From: Mangrovibacterium marinum
GTDB taxonomy: Bacteria > Bacteroidota > Bacteroidia > Bacteroidales > Prolixibacteraceae
Assembly (NCBI RefSeq): GCF_003046625.1
Contig: NZ_QAAD01000015.1
Location: 32,298-96,297 of the forward strand
DNA length: 64,000 nucleotides
Direction of reading: 5' to 3'
The notes under the pieces are model-generated. The model was not told where the DNA came from. It worked only from the letters and a program-made list of their open reading frames with translations, and ran no database searches. A program made the position numbers and the translations under genes. This document shows, in pieces, positions 59,030 to 64,000 of the stretch (position 1 is the stretch's first letter; every line of letters starts with the position of its first letter).

Positions 59030-60637
59030 ATGAGAAAAAGTTTATTTATGGCCTCTATGGCACTAATTGTCGTGGCTTATTCCTGTAAGGACGATGAGGT
59101 GAGTTCTGACTTGCCCGTGATAGAGGAGGAAGAACAACAAGATGTACTTGCCGACTATAAGGGGCCAGTGTATGCCGATGACTATTCAGCAATCGCTTCC
59201 TGGGAGAATAGAAGCAGCTGGAATTTGGCAAATGTACATGATCCCAGTGTTGTTTCCGACGGGAAGTATTACTATATGTATGGAACCGATGCTTCGTACG
59301 GAAATGCACTCGAAGGGCACGGGCACTTTCCGTACAAGAAATCGAAAGATCTTGTAAACTGGGACTTCGAAGGGACGGCCATGGCAGCAACGCCTGACTG
59401 GGTTAAGGATACACTCAATAACATGCGAACAAGGGTAGGGCTCGATCCAATTGCAGATCCTGTTTTTGGGCACTGGGCACCGGTAGTGCGTAAAGTTGGC
59501 GACAAATACCGGATGTACTACAGCATTGTGGTTGATAATTTTATTGGGAACGGATTACCGAATACAGAGGCAAACTTTGACAATACCTGGACCGAACGCG
59601 CATTTATCGGGATGATGGAAACTTCCAGTCCCTTGCTGAATGACTGGGAAGATAAAGGAATGGTCGTATGTTCGGTGTCAGATCGCGGAACAGATTGGAG
59701 CCGGTCTTCAACTGGTGACTGGAGTGGCTATTTTAAATACAATGCCATCGACCCGTCATTGGTCGTTACCCCGGAAGGCGAGCACTGGCTTGTTTACGGT
59801 TCGTGGCACAGCGGCATTGCAGCTCTTCAGTTGAATCCCGAAACCGGTCTTCCTTTAAATGAATTTGATGTTAATGATGAATCGACCTGGGGCACAACGA
59901 TTTATACACGGAATAGCTCTTCGAGATGGCAAGCTTCTGAAGGACCGGAAATTATTTACAATGAAGAAACGGACTACTACTATTTGTTTTTAGCCTACGA
60001 CGAACTTTCGGTAGCTTATAATACCCGCGTCTGTCGTTCACGGAATATTACCGGTCCTTATGAAGGTTTTGACGGCTCTGCGGTTATAGGAAAAGATTGT
60101 TTCCCAATTATTACTCATCCTTATGCTTTTAACAACCATTCCGGATGGGTGGGAATTTCGCACTGCTGTGTCTTTCAGAATGAAGAAACCGGTGATTGGT
60201 ATTATTCATCGCAAGGACGCCTGCCAGCAAATACCAATAGCAATGCTTACAGTAATGCCATAATGATGGGGCATGTGCGTAAAATTCGCTGGACTGAAGA
60301 TGGTTGGCCTGTTGTAATGCCCGAAAGATACACGGCAGTGCCGGAGAAAGAAATTACCGAAGATGAATTCGTCGGAAGTTGGGAGCAAATTACACTCAAT
60401 TATGCCCGGGGAACACAACAAAGCTCAGTTGCCTTAAGCTTATCATCAGATCATAAGGCTACAGGCGCATTAACCGGAACATGGTCTTTTGATGCTGCAA
60501 ATAAGGTGCTGACTATTGGCAGTCTTGAGTTGTGTGTAGAACGCGAACTCGATTGGGAAGCATCGCCGCGAGAGCTGACAATTGTTTTCTCCGGTTTAAA
60601 TTCTTCCGGAGTTTCAATCTGGGGAAAGAAGAATTAA
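59030..60637 (+). CDS. GH43 lipoprotein, probable endo-arabinanase with GH43_C-like domain
   Basis: Predicted surface or periplasmic glycoside hydrolase of family 43, likely cleaving alpha-1,5-arabinan. The ATG at 59030 gives 535 aa with lipobox Cys19 (VVAYSCKDD) and an acidic linker (EVSSDLPVIEEEEQQ). The five-bladed propeller (about 60-460) has the general base Asp71 in NVHDPSVV, a second Asp in YNAIDPSLVV and the general acid Glu in ASEGPEIIY. The C-terminal about 85 residues (VGSWEQITLNY onward) resemble the GH43_C beta domain found with Bacteroides arabinanases. The lipid anchor suggests action at the cell surface, ahead of import. A longer frame from 58946 lacks a plausible leader. Confidence 0.9.
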   Translation: MRKSLFMASMALIVVAYSCKDDEVSSDLPVIEEEEQQDVLADYKGPVYADDYSAIASWENRSSWNLANVHDPSVVSDGKYYYMYGTDASYGNALEGHGHFPYKKSKDLVNWDFEGTAMAATPDWVKDTLNNMRTRVGLDPIADPVFGHWAPVVRKVGDKYRMYYSIVVDNFIGNGLPNTEANFDNTWTERAFIGMMETSSPLLNDWEDKGMVVCSVSDRGTDWSRSSTGDWSGYFKYNAIDPSLVVTPEGEHWLVYGSWHSGIAALQLNPETGLPLNEFDVNDESTWGTTIYTRNSSSRWQASEGPEIIYNEETDYYYLFLAYDELSVAYNTRVCRSRNITGPYEGFDGSAVIGKDCFPIITHPYAFNNHSGWVGISHCCVFQNEETGDWYYSSQGRLPANTNSNAYSNAIMMGHVRKIRWTEDGWPVVMPERYTAVPEKEITEDEFVGSWEQITLNYARGTQQSSVALSLSSDHKATGALTGTWSFDAANKVLTIGSLELCVERELDWEASPRELTIVFSGLNSSGVSIWGKKN

Positions 60638-60659
60638 TTCAAGCAAAGATTTAGAAGAT

Positions 60660-61664
60660 ATGAGAATTGTAAATGTTTCAAGCTACTCGTGGATGTTGTT
60701 GCTTGGTTTATTGTTCTGCGTGGAATCACTTAGCGCGCAGTCCATCATTGTACACGATCCGGTGATGATTCGCGAAAATTCAAAATATTACTTGTTTGCC
60801 ACAGGGCAGGGGATTGATGTTTGGTCGTCGGCCGATATGAAAAACTGGAACAAGGAAAAAGCCGTATTCGCTGTTGCCCCACAATGGGCTGTCGATGCGG
60901 TTCCCGGATTTACCGGGCATATTTGGGCTCCCGATATTTCGTATCACAACGGACGGTATTATTTGTATTATTCGGTCTCTGCTTTTGGGAAAAATACCTC
61001 CTGCATTGGTGTGGCAACCAACAAAACACTCGATCCGGACGATCCCGAATTTCAGTGGGTTGACCACGGAAAGGTAGTTCAGTCTTACCCCGGAAAAAAC
61101 AACTGGAATGCCATCGATCCCAATCTGATATTGGATGAAGAGGGAACACCATACTTGTTTTTTGGTTCGTTTTGGGACGGCCTGCAGCGGGTGAAATTGA
61201 ACAGCGATTTAGTATCGGTTGCCGAAGATTTGGATTCAATTTCAACCGTGGCATCACGAAAAGCAGCCAAGGAAGATCCGACTTCACTGTCGGCAGACGC
61301 TGGTGAAAATGCCATCGAGGCTCCGTTTGTCTTCAAGAAAGGAGACTATTATTATTTATTTGCCTCGATCGACTACTGTTGCCGAGGAGTCAAGAGTACT
61401 TATAAGATGATTGTCGGTCGGTCGAAAAATTTAACCGGCCCGTTTAACGATAAAGCTGGTACCGACATGGCGCATGGTGGCGGGACAATCGTTCTGAAAG
61501 GCGACAAGAACTGGCATGGCGTGGGACATAATGCCGTTGTGCGTTTCGATGGGAAAGACTATCTCGTTTTTCACGGCTACGATGCAAAGGATGGCGGTCA
61601 TCCGAAGTTGCTGATTCGAGAAATTAGTTGGGACAGAGAGCAATGGCCAACAGCCAAGTTGTAA
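60660..61664 (+). CDS. GH43 arabinan endo-1,5-alpha-L-arabinosidase-like enzyme, secreted
   Basis: Single-domain GH43 enzyme of 334 aa with a cleavable signal peptide (about 1-27, ESLSAQ) and no lipobox, so probably periplasmic. Catalytic Asp33 lies in IVHDPVMI, the second Asp in NAIDPNLILD and the acid Glu in AIEAPFVFKKG. KSTYKMIVGRSKNLTGPF and GGGTIVL are typical of endo-arabinanases. It follows the GH43 lipoprotein gene by 22 bases, so both are co-transcribed. The likely job is to shorten imported arabino-oligosaccharides. Confidence 0.92.
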   Translation: MRIVNVSSYSWMLLLGLLFCVESLSAQSIIVHDPVMIRENSKYYLFATGQGIDVWSSADMKNWNKEKAVFAVAPQWAVDAVPGFTGHIWAPDISYHNGRYYLYYSVSAFGKNTSCIGVATNKTLDPDDPEFQWVDHGKVVQSYPGKNNWNAIDPNLILDEEGTPYLFFGSFWDGLQRVKLNSDLVSVAEDLDSISTVASRKAAKEDPTSLSADAGENAIEAPFVFKKGDYYYLFASIDYCCRGVKSTYKMIVGRSKNLTGPFNDKAGTDMAHGGGTIVLKGDKNWHGVGHNAVVRFDGKDYLVFHGYDAKDGGHPKLLIREISWDREQWPTAKL

Positions 61665-61690
61665 AAAAGTACACGCAATTCCGTAATAAA

Positions 61691-61722
61691 AGAGGCTATC
61701 CGTATATTTTCGGGTAGCCTCT
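61691..61722. terminator. Hairpin between the GH43 gene and the 113-aa gene
   Basis: AGAGGCTA (61691-61698) and TAGCCTCT (61715-61722) pair over 8 bp, with a partial inner CCG/CGG stem, between two converging genes. The flanking A and T runs are weak, so termination strength is uncertain. Confidence 0.6.
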
Positions 61723-61751
61723 CATTATTATTGCGAGCTTCAGTAAATCGC

Positions 61752-62093
61752 CTAGTTTGAAAAGGATAGTGATAACAGTTCTTTGTGGTACAATGGTTTC
61801 AGATCGCGAACAATACGTGCCGCCTGCTGATCTCCTTCCAGAGCTTCTTCCTGCTTAGTCAGGTAATATTGAAACGAGAAGTTGAGCATTTGATTGATCT
61901 TCGGATCAACGAAAGCATGAATATGATCCAAAAGCTCCGCACTCCGTTTTAAGTCTTGCTGAAAAAGCGCATCTTCTTTTTCATTGCGTGCTTTCATCGC
62001 TACTAACTGGTGAACCGAACGGTATGCCCGGATGAATTCATTCAAGTTAATTTGTGGCTTGCTGGCCTGTCTGGCTATCTTTACATATTTCAT
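61752..62093 (-). CDS. Small helical protein of unknown function
   Basis: I recognise no family. The 113-aa product is soluble, charged and predicted almost all-helical, with a basic N-terminus (MKYVKIARQASKPQ), a central SAELLDHIHAFVDPKINQM segment and a C-terminal helix with YHKELLSL. A four-helix-bundle shape is plausible. There is no signal peptide. A -7-like box TAAATTTG on the minus strand (62135-62142), about 42 bases ahead of the ATG, supports it being a real gene. It is embedded between the arabinan enzymes, opposite in strand to the GH43 genes, and may be unrelated to the pathway. Confidence 0.65.
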   Translation of the reverse strand: MKYVKIARQASKPQINLNEFIRAYRSVHQLVAMKARNEKEDALFQQDLKRSAELLDHIHAFVDPKINQMLNFSFQYYLTKQEEALEGDQQAARIVRDLKPLYHKELLSLSFSN

Positions 62094-62134
62094 GGCGTAT
62101 AACTTTAAATTAACACTGGGTGATGTTGTCTTAA

Positions 62135-62142
62135 CAAATTTA
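62135..62142 (-). promoter_or_regulatory. Possible -7 box of the 113-aa gene
   Basis: The minus-strand sequence TAAATTTG matches TAnnTTTG. No TTG partner is seen at 19-21 bases, so the assignment is tentative. Confidence 0.35.
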
Positions 62143-62216
62143 TGACAAAATGATTATTCGCCGGTTCTGAAAAAAGATGTTAAAGAATATACCTACAGCT
62201 ATTTAAGAGCATAAAA

Positions 62217-62241
62217 AAAGGTGCCCTTGCGAGGCACCTTT
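62217..62241 (-). terminator. Terminator of the GH51 gene
   Basis: AAAGGTGCC (62217-62225) and GGCACCTTT (62233-62241) pair over 9 bp, and the A-run at 62213-62219 gives the U tail on the minus strand, 24 bases after the stop codon. Confidence 0.8.
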
Positions 62242-62264
62242 GGGCATTGGATGTCAACCAATGT

Positions 62265-63797
62265 TTATTGTAATTGAACCAGTACAACCGACTTTGCCGG
62301 AAGTTCCAGGCTCAGTTTCCCGTCTTTCGGTTTCTTAACGTTAAAGTTTTGCAGGTTAACTCTCTCATCCTGATCAAAATCGTTATAGTCGTTCATATTT
62401 TGGCTGGTGATGATTTGACCGCTGGCAGTTGTCAAATTCAATCCCGTTAGGTTGATGTCGAGTTTTTCAGCTTTTTCCGGATTCAGATTACAAAGTGTAA
62501 TGGACACTTTCCCGTCTTTGAGCGAGGCCGAAGCACTGATTGCCGGTACTTTGTTGCCGTCGAGTTCATAGTCTTCGCAGTCGATGTGCATCGGAAGCAA
62601 CTGGGCATCCTGGTGTACTGCGTACATTTTGAATACAAAGTAGGTTGGAGTGAGCACCATTTGATCTTCTTTGGTCAGGATCACCGACTGCAATACATTC
62701 ACCATTTGGGCGATGTTGGCCATTTTTACCCGATCGGCATGATTGTTGAAAATGTTGAGGTTGATACCGGCAACCAAGGCATCGCGCAAGGTATTTTGCT
62801 GATACAAAAATCCCGGGTTGGTGCCTTCTTCAACATTAAACCAGTCGCCCCACTCGTCAACGATCAAGCCAATTTTCTTTTCAGGGTCGTATTTGTCCAT
62901 AATGGCCGAATGTTTGGTAATCAGCTCATCCATTCGGAGCGTTCTGTTCAAAACGGAGAACCACTCTTTTTCGCCAAAGTCGGTTGCCGAACCTTTGTTT
63001 CCCCATGAGGTGGTAAAGGTATAGTAGTGCAACGAAACACCCTGTACCAGCTGACGGTGGCGTGTTGTCTTTTGCATTAAAACGTCCATCCAGTTGTAGT
63101 CGTCCACGTTGGGGCCCCCGGCAATGCGGTACAGGTCGCCATGGCAATAAGTCGCAAAGCGGTTGTACAAGTCAGCATAATATTCCGGTGTCATGTTGCC
63201 CCCGCAGCCCCAGTTTTCGTTCCCGATTCCCCAGAATTTAACATCCCATGGTTTTTCGCGTCCGTTTTTTTTACGCAGGTCGGTCATCGGGCTTACGTTC
63301 GATGAGGTCACATATTCGACCCATTCCGAAGCTTCCTGAACAGTTCCCGAACCAACATTGATGTTTACGTAAGGCTCGGCGTCAATTAACTCGCAAAAAT
63401 TCAGGAACTCATGTGTTCCAAAACTGTTGTCTTCGGTCACACCTCCCCAGTTTACATTGACAATGGACGGACGTTCGTGTTTGGGGCCAATACCGTCTTT
63501 CCAGTGGTAGGTGTCGGCAAAACATCCTCCGGGCCAGCGGAGTAGGGGAATGTGCATATCTTTTAGTGCTCCCATTACATCTTCGCGGTATCCCTGAATA
63601 TTGGGAATGTCGGAATCTTCACCAACGTAGATTCCTCCGTAGATACAGCGTCCAAGGTGTTCGGCAAAATGGCCGTAAATTTCTTTACTGATTGTCGTCC
63701 TGGCCTCGGCGGCGTTTAGATTAATTGAATTTTGAGCGGATAGTGTTCCTGTAAATAATAGCAGAAACAGGACTAGTAAACTTCTGTTTTTGTTCAT
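62265..63797 (-). CDS. GH51 alpha-L-arabinofuranosidase
   Basis: Exo-acting enzyme releasing L-arabinose from arabinan side chains or oligosaccharides. The 510-aa protein has a signal peptide (about 1-22, GTLSAQ), so it is secreted to the periplasm, unlike many cytoplasmic GH51 enzymes. The acid/base Glu194 lies in [11 protein letters not shown] and the nucleophile Glu315 in IVDEWGDW. Further family motifs are [17 protein letters not shown] and [14 protein letters not shown]. The C-terminal beta-sandwich ends [14 protein letters not shown]. The gene is on the strand opposite to the rest of the locus and has its own promoter with an operator-like palindrome. Confidence 0.95.
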   Translation of the reverse strand: MNKNRSLLVLFLLLFTGTLSAQNSINLNAAEARTTISKEIYGHFAEHLGRCIYGGIYVGEDSDIPNIQGYREDVMGALKDMHIPLLRWPGGCFADTYHWKDGIGPKHERPSIVNVNWGGVTEDNSFGTHEFLNFCELIDAEPYVNINVGSGTVQEASEWVEYVTSSNVSPMTDLRKKNGREKPWDVKFWGIGNENWGCGGNMTPEYYADLYNRFATYCHGDLYRIAGGPNVDDYNWMDVLMQKTTRHRQLVQGVSLHYYTFTTSWGNKGSATDFGEKEWFSVLNRTLRMDELITKHSAIMDKYDPEKKIGLIVDEWGDWFNVEEGTNPGFLYQQNTLRDALVAGINLNIFNNHADRVKMANIAQMVNVLQSVILTKEDQMVLTPTYFVFKMYAVHQDAQLLPMHIDCEDYELDGNKVPAISASASLKDGKVSITLCNLNPEKAEKLDINLTGLNLTTASGQIITSQNMNDYNDFDQDERVNLQNFNVKKPKDGKLSLELPAKSVVLVQLQ

Positions 63798-63820
63798 GAT
63801 TTAGTTATTGAATGATCTTC

Positions 63821-63851
63821 CAAATTTAATAAAAGTAGGTAATACTTTTAT
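63821..63851 (-). promoter_or_regulatory. GH51 promoter -7 box with operator-like palindrome
   Basis: The minus-strand TAAATTTG (63821-63828) matches TAnnTTTG and would start transcription about 17 bases ahead of the ATG. Immediately upstream, ATAAAAGTA (63829-63837) and TACTTTTAT (63843-63851) form a perfect 9-bp inverted repeat with a 5-base spacer, placed where a regulator would block or contact the polymerase. I see no close copy ahead of the other genes of the locus. Confidence 0.55.
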
Positions 63852-64000
63852 CATTTGTGTTTTAAAACTTACTGATTCCGGAGATTGGAAGCTCAACGAG
63901 AAAAGGTATCCGTCTCCACGATAACGTATAGGCTTTCGGGATTATTCTTTCGATTTTCACATCCTTGATGTTTCACAAAAAAAAGGATGTACTATGATTT

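Overview
The window reads as chromosomal DNA of a member of the phylum Bacteroidota, most likely an anaerobic or facultative polysaccharide degrader of the order Marinilabiliales (placement is inference). Evidence for the phylum: a short primary sigma factor without region 1.1, paired SusC/SusD genes with a hybrid two-component regulator, AT-rich leaders mostly without Shine-Dalgarno sequences, and promoter elements of the Bacteroidota type (TTTG, about 19 to 21 bases, TAnnTTTG), clearest in front of rpsU.

Layout. 1-6.3 kb: an RDD membrane protein, a membrane pyrophosphatase, a MATE exporter, a low-molecular-weight tyrosine phosphatase and a methyltransferase. 6.4-13.2 kb: the primary sigma factor, a DegP/HtrA protease, a Cache-domain histidine kinase, and a secreted thioredoxin translationally coupled to a TPR histidine kinase. 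13.3-19.4 kb: phoH-purC, a truncated haemoglobin, an anchored unknown protein, a striking 41-bp tandem repeat array ahead of a DUF6261-type gene, and an ECF sigma factor with a membrane partner. 19.6-24.5 kb: two divergent class II aldolases of different subclasses, an NSS transporter and a helix-hairpin-helix protein. 24.7-39.6 kb: the translation and transcription core (rpsU, xerC, hpf, four tRNAs, tuf, secE, nusG, rplKAJL, rpoBC, a DUF3467 gene). 39.7-41.4 kb: citrate synthase and dodecin.

41.7-63.8 kb is a polysaccharide utilization locus whose enzymes point to arabinan: a hybrid two-component sensor-regulator, a lipoprotein with three LamG-like domains, two SusC/SusD pairs, a GH43 lipoprotein with a GH43_C-like tail, a second secreted GH43, and a GH51 arabinofuranosidase on the opposite strand with an operator-like palindrome at its promoter. 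Inferred flow: surface capture and endo-cleavage, TonB-dependent import of oligosaccharides, periplasmic trimming to arabinose, and sensing of oligosaccharides by the hybrid regulator.

Signals not explained by genes: eight near-identical 41-bp units at 16640-16967 closed by a 12-bp perfect hairpin; a tRNA-like remnant at 28055-28115 where tRNA-Trp often sits between tuf and secE; a 13-bp attenuator-like hairpin between rplL and rpoB; a 13-T tract ahead of the ECF sigma gene; and the 9-bp palindrome next to the GH51 promoter. I see no complete insertion sequence, prophage, CRISPR array or replication origin. All family assignments come from reading the translated sequences; no database search was run.
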